Counted from the first letter of the stretch, positions 1 to 6,431 are shown. The stretch is DNA of 10,097 nucleotides from an uncultured Collinsella sp. (GCA_905207425.1 CAJLLB010000068.1:1-10097); one strand, 5' to 3'. A program made the numbers and translations. The notes: generated from the letters alone by a model not told the origin.

Positions 1-1767
1 ACTTCCGAGGCCGCTCCCGCCGATGCCGAGCCCGCCGACGTCCGTCCTGGTCGCAGCCATCGTACTGCTGCTAAGCGCACGTCCAAGGCCAAGGCTGCCA
101 AGAAGGGTGCGTCCGAGGATTCCGCCGAGACGACCGCCGATGCATCGACTGATGCCGCCGAGCCCCAAGACGTCGAACAGTCTGCGTCCGAGAAGCCCAA
201 GCGCGGTCGTAAGAAGTCCGCTAAGGCCAAGGCGTCCGAGCAGCAGACTGATGCCGAAGCGCAGATTGATTCCGGCGCCGAGGCCAATGACGCCGCTGCG
301 GCCAATGCCGGCGCCGCCGCAACCGATGGTGCCGCCCCCGCTGAGGGCGAAGACGGCACTCGTTCCAACCGTCGCCAGCACAAGCGCAACGAGGAGCGCA
401 ACGATCGCAAGGACGAGCGCAACAACGACCGTCGCAACCGTCAGCGCGATCGCAAACAGCGCAACAAGGAGCGCAACGCCGCCCCCACCGAGCCCACGCT
501 TTCGCGCGAGGAGCTCGCTGCCATGAAGGTCGCCGAACTGCGCGAGAAGGCCAAGGAGTTCGAGATCGAGACGACCGGCAAGAAGAAAGCCGAGCTCGTC
601 GAGGAGATCTACGTCACCGCCGCGAAGGCAGAGGGCTTCCGCGACATCAAGGGCATTCTGCAGATTCGCCCGGACAGCTCCGGCATCATCCACGCCCATG
701 GCTACATGAAGTCCAACGACGACGCCTTCGTGCCCGCCTACCTCATCCGCTCAGCGCGCCTGCGCACGGGCGACGTCATCGAGGGCTCGCTGCGTCCTTC
801 GCGCGGCGGCGACAAGCGCGCCGGCCTCGCCAAAATCACGACCGTCAACGGTCTGGACCCCGAGCAGATTCGCAACCGTCCCAAGTTCGGCGACCTCACC
901 CCGGTCTATCCCAACGAGCCGCTGCGCATGGAGCACGGCAAGGACTCCATTACCGGTCGCGCCATCGACATCGTGTCGCCGATCGGCAAGGGTCAGCGTG
1001 GCCTGATCGTGTCCCCGCCCAAGGCCGGCAAGACCACGATCCTCAAGAAGATCTGCCAGTCTATCTCGATTAACAACCCCGAGGTGCACCTCATCTGCCT
1101 GCTCGTCGACGAGCGCCCCGAAGAGGTCACCGATATGCAGCGTTCCATCAAGGGCGAGGTTGTGGCGTCGACCTTCGATATGCCCGCCGACAACCACACT
1201 CGCGTGGCAGAGCTCGTCATCGAGCGCGCCAAGCGCATCGTGGAGCTGGGCGGCGATGTTGTGGTGGTGCTCGACTCCATCACGCGTCTTGCCCGCGCCT
1301 ACAACTTGGCGGCGCCCGCCTCAGGCCGCATCCTTTCGGGCGGCGTCGATTCGGCGGCACTGTATCCTCCCAAGCGCTTCCTGGGCGCAGCCCGTAATAT
1401 CGAGAACGGTGGCTCGCTCACCATCCTGGCCTCTGCCCTCATCGACACTGGTTCCAAGATGGACGAGGTCATCTTTGAGGAGTTCAAGGGCACCGGCAAC
1501 ATGGAGCTTAAGCTCGACCGCGACCTGGCCGACCGCCGTATCTTCCCGGCTATCGACCCCGTTGCCTCCGGTACGCGTAATGAGGACCTGTTGGTCGACG
1601 AGCAGATGCGTCCGTTTGTCTTTGGTCTGCGTCGCATTCTTGCCGGCATGAACAACACCGAGCGCGCGGCCGCATCGTTTATCAAGGGTCTTAAGGGCAC
1701 CAATACCAACCAGGAGTTCTTGGTGCGTTCGGCCAAAAAGCACAGCGACTACGAGCAGACGTTCTAG
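1..1767 (+). CDS. rho: Transcription termination factor Rho (5'-truncated by window edge)
   Basis: Hexameric RNA-dependent ATPase that translocates on nascent RNA and releases RNA polymerase. The frame is open from base 1, so the true start lies upstream; the ATG at 523 is internal because it sits inside the Rho N-terminal helical domain (LSREELAAMKVAEL, from about 499). In-window codons 1-166 form a low-complexity Ala/Glu/Lys tail ending in an Arg/Asn-rich block (361-477). The OB-fold RNA-binding domain follows (about 634-830), then the motor: Walker A SPPKAGKTT near 1011-1037, LLVDERPEEV, Walker B with DSITRLARAYN near 1270-1302, the Q-loop LSGGVDSAALYPPKRFLG and the R-loop EEFKGTGNMEL, all close to E. 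coli Rho. Within the OB fold the usual DGFGFLR motif reads DSSGIIHA, a notable divergence. The gene ends in TAG with an intrinsic terminator 38 bases later. Identity is certain; only the N-terminus is missing. Confidence 0.97.
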   Translation, partial: TSEAAPADAEPADVRPGRSHRTAAKRTSKAKAAKKGASEDSAETTADASTDAAEPQDVEQSASEKPKRGRKKSAKAKASEQQTDAEAQIDSGAEANDAAAANAGAAATDGAAPAEGEDGTRSNRRQHKRNEERNDRKDERNNDRRNRQRDRKQRNKERNAAPTEPTLSREELAAMKVAELREKAKEFEIETTGKKKAELVEEIYVTAAKAEGFRDIKGILQIRPDSSGIIHAHGYMKSNDDAFVPAYLIRSARLRTGDVIEGSLRPSRGGDKRAGLAKITTVNGLDPEQIRNRPKFGDLTPVYPNEPLRMEHGKDSITGRAIDIVSPIGKGQRGLIVSPPKAGKTTILKKICQSISINNPEVHLICLLVDERPEEVTDMQRSIKGEVVASTFDMPADNHTRVAELVIERAKRIVELGGDVVVVLDSITRLARAYNLAAPASGRILSGGVDSAALYPPKRFLGAARNIENGGSLTILASALIDTGSKMDEVIFEEFKGTGNMELKLDRDLADRRIFPAIDPVASGTRNEDLLVDEQMRPFVFGLRRILAGMNNTERAAASFIKGLKGTNTNQEFLVRSAKKHSDYEQTF

Positions 1768-1804
1768 GTTGTCATCCACACGCAGCGATAGTCATCAATG
1801 CAAT

Positions 1805-1838
1805 AAAGGGTCGGGGCTTTGAGCCTCGGCCCTTTTCT
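1805..1838 (+). terminator. Intrinsic terminator of rho
   Basis: Arms 1806-1818 (AAGGGTCGGGGCT) and 1822-1834 (AGCCTCGGCCCTT) pair over 13 bp with two G-U wobbles around a TTG loop, followed by TTCTAT. It begins 38 bases after the rho stop codon on the same strand. Rho mRNA therefore appears to end at an intrinsic site, and the next gene needs its own promoter. Confidence 0.85.
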
Positions 1839-1915
1839 ATATCGCCGCTCCGCGCTTATTTTTGACCATAGGACTGGCAAGCAGCAGGTTTCCCGTTTCA
1901 ATCCGACATCGTCGC

Positions 1916-1944
1916 TTGCAATCGACAGGGCGGTTTCGCATAAT
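1916..1944 (+). promoter_or_regulatory. Putative sigma-70 type promoter for the 2081-3938 unit
   Basis: TTGCAA (1916-1921) and CATAAT (1939-1944) are separated by 17 bases, matching 4/6 and 5/6 positions of the consensus -35 and -10. The expected start near 1951 would give a leader of about 130 bases before the ATG at 2081. The surrounding 313-base gap between rho and the next gene otherwise holds only the rho terminator and the leader hairpins; I see no convincing gene in it. The assignment rests on consensus match and position only. Confidence 0.5.
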
Positions 1945-1972
1945 AGCGTTTAAGCTTCGCGACGGAAAACGC

Positions 1973-2023
1973 AGATGAAACGAACCATATACCGTTGCTT
2001 TGGGGCATAGCCCCGCTTCATCT
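1973..2023 (+). promoter_or_regulatory. Possible folded 5' leader of the 2081-3938 unit
   Basis: An outer helix can form between AGATGAA (1973-1979) and TTCATCT (2017-2023), enclosing an inner hairpin GGGGC-ATA-GCCCC (2002-2014). The nested arms lie between the predicted transcription start and the ribosome binding site at about 2070-2075. I could not match it to any riboswitch or RNA thermometer consensus that I know. No U-run follows, so it is not a classical attenuator. Chance pairing is possible in GC-rich DNA. Confidence 0.3.
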
Positions 2024-2080
2024 TCTCTCGCGCAGCCAACTGAATGATGCGATTTGGGTGCTGGAAGATGGGGAGAGCTC

Positions 2081-3481
2081 ATGGCTTCTTCTGATGCAAC
2101 ACAACGAGCAGTCCTTGCAGGACTTTCGTGCGGGATCGGCCTTGCCGCTCCCGTGGTTATGTATGCCGCGACGCTGCCGTTTTCGTCTGTGAACGAGACG
2201 GTCGTGGCGGGTGCGGTTCCCTTCGCCGTGGGCGCGGTGGCGGGCGTGGGTATCTATGCCGCCTCGCTGGGTATCTCCGAGTATCGTGCGCAGCGTGAAG
2301 AGCGTCTGTTCCAACCCGATGCCATGGGCGGTGCCGCCAATCTCAATCAGCATCAAAGCGAGTTCAAGACCGCCTCGATTCCAGCTCAGCAGCAGGATTC
2401 GACTCCTTACGCTGCGGCTTCTGCTTCTCAGGCTCAGGCGGAGCAGTCTACCTCGGCATTCCTTTCCGGCCTGACTGGTGCGTTCCAGCGCCGTCATGCC
2501 GATGATGGTGTTCCTACCATCGCTCGAGCCGCAGATGCTATGGACGAGGACGAGGCTTGGTCCATGATCGACAGTATGCTCGACGACGATTCGCCGGTGA
2601 GCTGCGACCCTGCACACTCGCGCGACGTCTATCAAGTCGCCATCGACGAGCTCACCAACGGCGGGCAGACCGGCTCCTTCAATCGCGACGACATCGCCGC
2701 CGCGGCACGCGCTGTGTCTGGTTCCCAGGCCGCCCCTGCGGGCAGCACGGCGGCTTTCGTGGCACTCGTTGCCAACGCGGCAGCCAATAACGCCTACAAC
2801 GCTACCTCGGCGGACGCGAACGCTTCTGCCGACAATTCGTACGTTGATGAAGCCATGACTGCGGACGAGGAGGCCGTTGCCGCCCGCCGTGCCGCCGAAA
2901 GCTCGCTGTGGGGCGCTCCTGCCCAGCAGCAGGCGGCTGAGGCTGCGCCGTACAATGCAAACCTCGCCAGCATGCCTATCATCTCCGGTGCCGCGGACAT
3001 CGATCTTGATGACCTCGATGAGCCTGCAGCCATCACCGCATCGATTGATGTCCAAGATCGCATCGACACCGGCGACCTTCCGGACGCCTCGCTCGAGGTT
3101 GATGTCCCCATGGCTGATTACTCGGGCCACGAGGACATGTGGGCCGCCGCCACCGCGATTCTGGATGAGATTGACGAGCCTGCTCCTGTTGCAGCCCCCG
3201 CTCCCGTCGCTGCCCCTCAGCCTGCTGCCCCCGCCTATGTCGGCCGTCACAGTGCTGTGTTCCCCGAGGATACTGCCCGTATCTCGCGCGAGAGCATCGA
3301 GCGGGCCGAGGCTATTGCCGCCGGCATTATGGAAAACCGTCGTCACGAGCGCGTCAATCAGATCCTCGAGGAAGAGATCGAGCGCCTGCAGTCCTCAACC
3401 GCCAAGCGTACGGGCCGTGCCTATCTGAGCGTTATCGAGGGCGGTACCGCCAGCTTCGCGCCGCTCCGCGCGGAGGCATAA
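2081..3481 (+). CDS. Uncharacterised membrane-anchored Ala-rich acidic protein (466 aa)
   Basis: I do not recognise this family. The ATG at 2081 is preferred over the in-frame TTG at 2054 because GGGGAG (2070-2075) sits 5 bases upstream. Residues about 10-33 and 40-64 are two hydrophobic segments forming a likely helical hairpin in the membrane. The other roughly 400 residues are soluble, rich in Ala, Asp, Glu, Ser and Gln, with a Pro/Ala linker (APVAAPAPVAAPQPAAP, about 369-385) and a C-terminal predicted helical stretch (RESIERAEAIAAGIMENRR and the charged run after it). Two similar acidic Trp motifs occur at about residues 155-172 and 350-367. It lies 7 bases before the VanZ-like gene, so the two are very likely co-transcribed. 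The long soluble tail after two membrane spans suggests a cytoplasmic scaffold or envelope organiser, but that is speculation. A long open frame on the opposite strand is a codon-bias shadow. Confidence 0.85.
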   Translation: MASSDATQRAVLAGLSCGIGLAAPVVMYAATLPFSSVNETVVAGAVPFAVGAVAGVGIYAASLGISEYRAQREERLFQPDAMGGAANLNQHQSEFKTASIPAQQQDSTPYAAASASQAQAEQSTSAFLSGLTGAFQRRHADDGVPTIARAADAMDEDEAWSMIDSMLDDDSPVSCDPAHSRDVYQVAIDELTNGGQTGSFNRDDIAAAARAVSGSQAAPAGSTAAFVALVANAAANNAYNATSADANASADNSYVDEAMTADEEAVAARRAAESSLWGAPAQQQAAEAAPYNANLASMPIISGAADIDLDDLDEPAAITASIDVQDRIDTGDLPDASLEVDVPMADYSGHEDMWAAATAILDEIDEPAPVAAPAPVAAPQPAAPAYVGRHSAVFPEDTARISRESIERAEAIAAGIMENRRHERVNQILEEEIERLQSSTAKRTGRAYLSVIEGGTASFAPLRAEA

Positions 3482-3488
3482 CTTCTGC

Positions 3489-3938
3489 ATGGTTAAGATC
3501 AATCGAAAATGGGCGGTTGTAACCTGCCTGATGGCGCTCTTGATCTGGGGCAATTCGCTGGTTCCCGGCTCGGGGTCGGGCTCGCTGAGCCTAACGGTCA
3601 TGGAAGCTATCCGCGGTTTCCTGCACAGCGTGGGACTTCCATATGAATGGGTGACCAACTTTGTTGTTCGCAAGTGCGCGCATTTTACCGAGTATATGGT
3701 GCTCGGCATCTTGGCAACGCACGCCTTTGATTTTGAGGGCCGGCGCACCTTTGACGTGCTGCTGCCCACGGCGGTGTTCCTGCTGCTGATTCCCTCGATC
3801 GACGAGACGATTCAGCTCTTTGTGCCGGGACGCGCCGGCATGATCACCGATGTGATGATCGACTGCTGTGGAGCGGCAACGGGCGTTGTGCTCCGATATC
3901 TACTACGATCGCTCATATGTGCCAAAAAGGCCGCCTAG
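3489..3938 (+). CDS. VanZ-family membrane protein
   Basis: Small integral membrane protein of 149 aa, typical length for single-domain VanZ-like proteins. VanZ itself gives low-level teicoplanin resistance by an unresolved mechanism; most chromosomal homologues have no assigned role, so resistance should not be inferred. Family signature: RKCAHFTEY (residues 61-69), then DETIQLFVPGR and MITDV (105-122), corresponding to the conserved RKxAHxxEY and DExxQxxxPGRxxxxxDV blocks. Hydrophobic segments lie at about 8-24, 68-80, 89-104 and 124-140. The ATG at 3489 follows the upstream stop by 7 bases. GGAGG at 3472-3476, inside the upstream gene, is 12 bases from the start, a rather long spacing that fits translational coupling. 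The last codons and the TAG stop form the left arm of the terminator. Confidence 0.9.
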   Translation: MVKINRKWAVVTCLMALLIWGNSLVPGSGSGSLSLTVMEAIRGFLHSVGLPYEWVTNFVVRKCAHFTEYMVLGILATHAFDFEGRRTFDVLLPTAVFLLLIPSIDETIQLFVPGRAGMITDVMIDCCGAATGVVLRYLLRSLICAKKAA

Positions 3939-3968
3939 GACGTATGTTTGGTCCTAGGCGGCCTTTTT
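3924..3968. terminator. Perfect 18-bp bidirectional terminator overlapping a stop codon
   Basis: Arms 3924-3941 and 3951-3968 are exact inverse complements over 18 bp (core GGCCGCCTAGGAC) around a 9-base loop. The left arm begins with five A and the right arm ends with a T-run, so a U-tract follows the GC core whichever strand is transcribed. It sits between convergent genes: VanZ-like (+), whose TAG is at 3936-3938 inside the stem, and the ROK kinase (-), whose stop is at 4052. It probably ends both transcripts. Confidence 0.9.
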
Positions 3969-3986
3969 TATTTGAGGGCTTATATG

Positions 3987-4037
3987 GGGCGTGGTGGCGT
4001 CGTTCCGTAGGTTGGATTTGCCGAGCGCGCCACGCCC
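3987..4037. repeat. Inverted repeat downstream of the ROK kinase gene
   Basis: GGGCGTGGTG (3987-3996) can pair with CGCCACGCCC (4028-4037), 10 bp with one wobble and a loop of about 31 bases. It lies in the 3' untranslated stretch of the ROK kinase transcript, between its stop codon and the shared terminator. It has no U-run, so at most it may protect the 3' end. The call is weak. Confidence 0.35.
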
Positions 4038-4051
4038 TGTGGGTGCGTCTG

Positions 4052-4942
4052 CTACTGAAGCGCCTGTGCGCCCAGGGCCAGGCAGCCCATAATGCCCTGC
4101 TTGCCCTCGAGGCTGTTGTTGACGATGTAGTTATCGATGTCGTTGACCTCGGGCGTGACGATATAGCCGTTGAGCATCTCGGCGCACTTCTTGCGTGCGA
4201 GCGGCACGATGGGGGTGTGGTCGGCCACGCCGCCGCCGATGATGATCTTTTGCGGCGCGTAGCACAGCGTGTAGGTCATGAGTGCTTGTGCCAGATAGCC
4301 GGCGAGCAGGTCCATGGCCTCCGGGTCATCGGCCATGTCTCCGGCGCTCTTGCCATCCCAGCGCTTTTTAACGCCGGGGCCGGCGATGAGGCCCTCGAGG
4401 CAGTTGTCGTGGAAGGGGCAGGCGCTATGCTCGCCGATGGTGTCGCGCGGGTCGCGCGTGACCAGGATGTGGCCGGCCTCGGGATGCATCATGCCGTGCA
4501 CGAGCTTACCGCCCGAGAGCACGCCGGCGCCCACGCCGGTGCCGATGGTCAGGTAGACCACATCGGTAAGGCCCTTGGCGCAACCAAACGTGACCTCGCC
4601 TAGGCAGGCGACGTTGACGTCGGTATCGTAGCCGCAGGGGATATTGAGCTCGTTTTGGATAGTGCCCAGCAGGTCAAAGTAGCGCCATGCCGTTTTGGGC
4701 GTCTCCAGGATCTTGCCGTATTGGGGCGAGGCAGGGTTGACTGCGGTGGGGCCAAAGGCGCCGATGCCCAGCGCGGCGATGCCCTTGTCGGCAAACCACG
4801 CGTTGACGGCCTCGACGGTCTCCTGCGGGGTCGTGGTCGCGATCTGCTCACGCTCCAGGACCGTACCGTCCGCATAGCCCGTGGCGCAGACCATCTTGGT
4901 GCCGCCGGCCTCGAGCGCTCCGATAAGCTGCTGCTCTGCCAT
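4052..4942 (-). CDS. ROK-family sugar kinase, fructokinase-like
   Basis: Cytosolic ATP-dependent hexose kinase of 296 aa, a normal ROK length. It resembles the Bacillus subtilis GmuE/YdhR fructokinase-type branch more than NagC/glucokinase types. Visible motifs: N-terminal phosphate loop EAGGTK (11-16); GAFGP (61-65); DTDVN (106-110) with the likely catalytic Asp108; the second phosphate loop IGTGVGAG (133-140); HPEAGH (153-158) followed by CPFHDNC (175-181), matching the His/Cys zinc site of this branch; and the C-terminal IIIGGGV adenosine motif. The start is supported by AAAGGAA 6 bases upstream of the ATG. Fructose as substrate is an inference from resemblance; mannose or glucose are possible. 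There is no transporter or other sugar gene adjacent, so context does not settle it. It appears monocistronic, with its own upstream terminator separation from the aminotransferase. Confidence 0.9.
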   Translation of the reverse strand: MAEQQLIGALEAGGTKMVCATGYADGTVLEREQIATTTPQETVEAVNAWFADKGIAALGIGAFGPTAVNPASPQYGKILETPKTAWRYFDLLGTIQNELNIPCGYDTDVNVACLGEVTFGCAKGLTDVVYLTIGTGVGAGVLSGGKLVHGMMHPEAGHILVTRDPRDTIGEHSACPFHDNCLEGLIAGPGVKKRWDGKSAGDMADDPEAMDLLAGYLAQALMTYTLCYAPQKIIIGGGVADHTPIVPLARKKCAEMLNGYIVTPEVNDIDNYIVNNSLEGKQGIMGCLALGAQALQ

Positions 4943-4980
4943 AGTATTCCTTTCTCTGGGACGAGTTGCTCCGTGACTAA

Positions 4981-5017
4981 AGTATAGAGCTCTAAACCAT
5001 TTAAGAAAGCGCTATAG
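4981..5017 (-). promoter_or_regulatory. Putative promoter and operator-like site of the ROK kinase gene
   Basis: On the minus strand TATACT (4986-4981) matches 5/6 of the -10 consensus, about 38 bases before the start codon; the -35 is poor (TTTCTT or CTTTCT). Covering that weak -35 is AGAAAGCGCTATAG (5004-5017), which resembles catabolite-response or LacI-family operators (TGAAAGCGCTTTCA type) at about 10 of 14 positions, with a palindromic AGCGCT core. Sugar control of a sugar kinase would make sense, but the site is imperfect. Confidence 0.3.
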
Positions 5018-5058
5018 AAAGAAGCCTCGCAACGCGGCGGGCGGTGCGGGGCTTCTTT
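5018..5058 (-). terminator. Intrinsic terminator of the aminotransferase gene
   Basis: Arms 5018-5031 (AAAGAAGCCTCGCA) and 5045-5058 (TGCGGGGCTTCTTT) pair over 14 bp with one wobble around a 13-base GC-rich loop. Read on the minus strand it follows the aminotransferase stop by about 25 bases and ends in TTTC. It separates that gene from the ROK kinase, which therefore needs its own promoter. Confidence 0.75.
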
Positions 5059-5083
5059 GGTTACTTTAGTTGCCGGGCCGTCC

Positions 5084-6265
5084 TTACCCGCGCGGCTTGA
5101 TTTTATCACGTAGCGACTTGAGGTTCTCCAGCGCCGCGTTAAGCGTCTCGTCTCGCTTGGCAAAGTGGAAACGAATCAGGTGGTTGACGGGCTCGCGGAA
5201 GAAGCTCGAGCCGGGCACGGCGCCCACACCCACCTTAGACGCGAGGTCCTCGCAGAATTCGAGGTCGCTGTCATAGCCAAACTCAGAGATGTCCATCATG
5301 ACGTAGTAGGCGCCCTGCGGCACGCTATGCTCAAGACCGATGCTGTCGAGTCCCTGGCAGAACAGGTCGCGCTTGGCGGTGTAGAGGTCGAGGACCTCAT
5401 CGTAATAGCTGTCGTCGAATTTGAGGGCGGTGACGACGGCTTCCTGCAGGGGAGCGGCGGCGCCCACGGTGAGGAAGTCGTGGACCTTTTTGATGCGCTC
5501 GGTGATTTCGGCAGGGGCGATAGTGTAGCCCAGACGCCAGCCGGTGATGGAGTAGGTCTTGGACAGCGAGCTGCAGCTGATGGTGCGCTCAAACATGCCG
5601 GGCAGCGTGGCCATATAGACGTGCTCGTGGGGCGCGTAGACGATGTGCTCGTAGACCTCGTCGGTGATGCAGTAGGTGTCGTACTTTTTGCAGAGGTCGG
5701 CGATAAAGGTGAGCTCATCGCGTGTAAAGACCTTGCCGCAGGGGTTGGAAGGGTTGCACAGGACGATGGCCTTGGGGTCGTTGTCGCGGAAGGCCGCCTC
5801 GAGTGTCTCGCGGTCAAAGTCGAATGTGGGCGGGTTGAGCGGCACGTAGATGGGCTCGGCACCCGAAAGGATCGTGTCGGCGCCGTAGTTCTCGTAGAAC
5901 GGCGAGAAGATGACGACCTTGTCGCCGGGGTTGGTGACCGTCATCATGGCGGCCATCATGGCCTCGGTAGAGCCGCAGGTGACTACGATATTCTCGTTGG
6001 GGTTCACCGGCATGCCCATAAAGTGCTCCTGTTTGGCGGCGAGCGCCTCGCGCATGGCCTGGGAGCCCCAGGTGATGGAGTACTGGTGATAGAGCGGCTT
6101 GGGATCGGCGGCGATGGTGCTCAGGCTGTTGAGCAGCTGCGCCGGGGGATCGAAGTCAGGGAAGCCCTGCGAGAGATTGACAGCGCCGTACTTATTGGAG
6201 ATGCGTGTCATGCGGCGGATGACCGAATCGGTAAATCTTGCCGTGCGGTTGGAGAGTTCTTTCAT
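5084..6265 (-). CDS. Pyridoxal phosphate-dependent class I/II aminotransferase
   Basis: Cytosolic fold-type I aminotransferase of 393 aa, usual family length. It moves an amino group between an amino acid and a 2-oxo acid. Landmarks: LSQGFPDFDPP (31-41); GSTEAM (98-103) for phosphate binding; FYENY (123-127), the aromatic stacking over PLP; NPSNPCGKVF (171-180) with Asn174; DEVYEHIVY (202-210) with Asp202 and Tyr205; SSLSKTYSITGWRLGY (232-247) with the Schiff-base Lys236; and the substrate carboxylate Arg365 in LIRFHFAK. The subgroup resembles methionine / kynurenine-oxoglutarate aminotransferases (YbdL-like) and MalY/PatA-type enzymes, so aromatic amino acids, methionine or aspartate are plausible substrates; the specificity cannot be read from sequence. 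AAAGGA lies 7 bases before the ATG. It is a single-gene unit, divergent from the tRNA operon. Confidence 0.93.
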   Translation of the reverse strand: MKELSNRTARFTDSVIRRMTRISNKYGAVNLSQGFPDFDPPAQLLNSLSTIAADPKPLYHQYSITWGSQAMREALAAKQEHFMGMPVNPNENIVVTCGSTEAMMAAMMTVTNPGDKVVIFSPFYENYGADTILSGAEPIYVPLNPPTFDFDRETLEAAFRDNDPKAIVLCNPSNPCGKVFTRDELTFIADLCKKYDTYCITDEVYEHIVYAPHEHVYMATLPGMFERTISCSSLSKTYSITGWRLGYTIAPAEITERIKKVHDFLTVGAAAPLQEAVVTALKFDDSYYDEVLDLYTAKRDLFCQGLDSIGLEHSVPQGAYYVMMDISEFGYDSDLEFCEDLASKVGVGAVPGSSFFREPVNHLIRFHFAKRDETLNAALENLKSLRDKIKPRG

Positions 6266-6349
6266 GACGGTCCTTTCGAGGATTTGCAGTGGGGCAAGTT
6301 TACTCCTATGAAACCGGTGGGATTTGCTCGAAATGGTCTCGAAAAACTC

Positions 6350-6368
6350 TTTTCAAAATTCTTGAAAA
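6350..6368. repeat. AT-rich inverted repeat upstream of the tRNA promoter
   Basis: TTTTCAA (6350-6356) and TTGAAAA (6362-6368) are exact inverse complements around AATTC. The repeat ends 7 bases before the putative -35 of the tRNA operon, in the most AT-rich stretch nearby. Two direct copies of CTCGAAA (6327-6333 and 6338-6344), spaced one helical turn apart, precede it. It could serve as an UP element for the tRNA promoter or as an operator for the divergent aminotransferase gene. It is a structural observation only. Confidence 0.45.
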
Positions 6369-6375
6369 TTGGGGC

Positions 6376-6404
6376 TTGCATCGCGTGGCGTTCCTTGCAA
6401 TAAT
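6376..6404 (+). promoter_or_regulatory. Putative promoter of the tRNA-His/tRNA-Lys operon
   Basis: TTGCAT (6376-6381) and AATAAT (6399-6404) are 17 bases apart; the -10 matches 5/6 and the -35 only 3/6. The predicted start near 6411 is about 20 bases before the mature tRNA-His end, typical for stable RNA. The AT-rich inverted repeat just upstream could compensate for the weak -35. Confidence 0.5.
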
Positions 6405-6431
6405 AGTCGAGCGCGAAGCGCACAGGACACG

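Noticed and set aside
23..526. Pro/Arg/Ser-rich open frame over the start of rho
   Set aside because: It is the +1-shifted shadow of the Ala/Glu/Lys-rich Rho tail; the frame continuous with the Rho core is open throughout.
1837..2082. 81-codon minus-strand frame in the gap after rho
   Set aside because: No ribosome binding site or recognisable feature, and it overlaps the predicted promoter and leader of the plus-strand operon.
2018..3346. Long antisense open frame (442 codons) opposite the unknown membrane protein
   Set aside because: Composition is that expected from reading GC-rich codons backwards, there is no domain, and the sense frame has a ribosome binding site, promoter and operon partner.
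3489..3938. Glycopeptide resistance determinant
   Set aside because: VanZ-like proteins are widespread without a van cluster; no vanA/H/X/R/S-type gene is present, so resistance cannot be claimed.
5165..6403. Long open frame (412 codons) opposite the aminotransferase
   Set aside because: The minus frame encodes all PLP-enzyme motifs; the plus frame is a Gly/Val/Asp-rich shadow and runs into the tRNA promoter.
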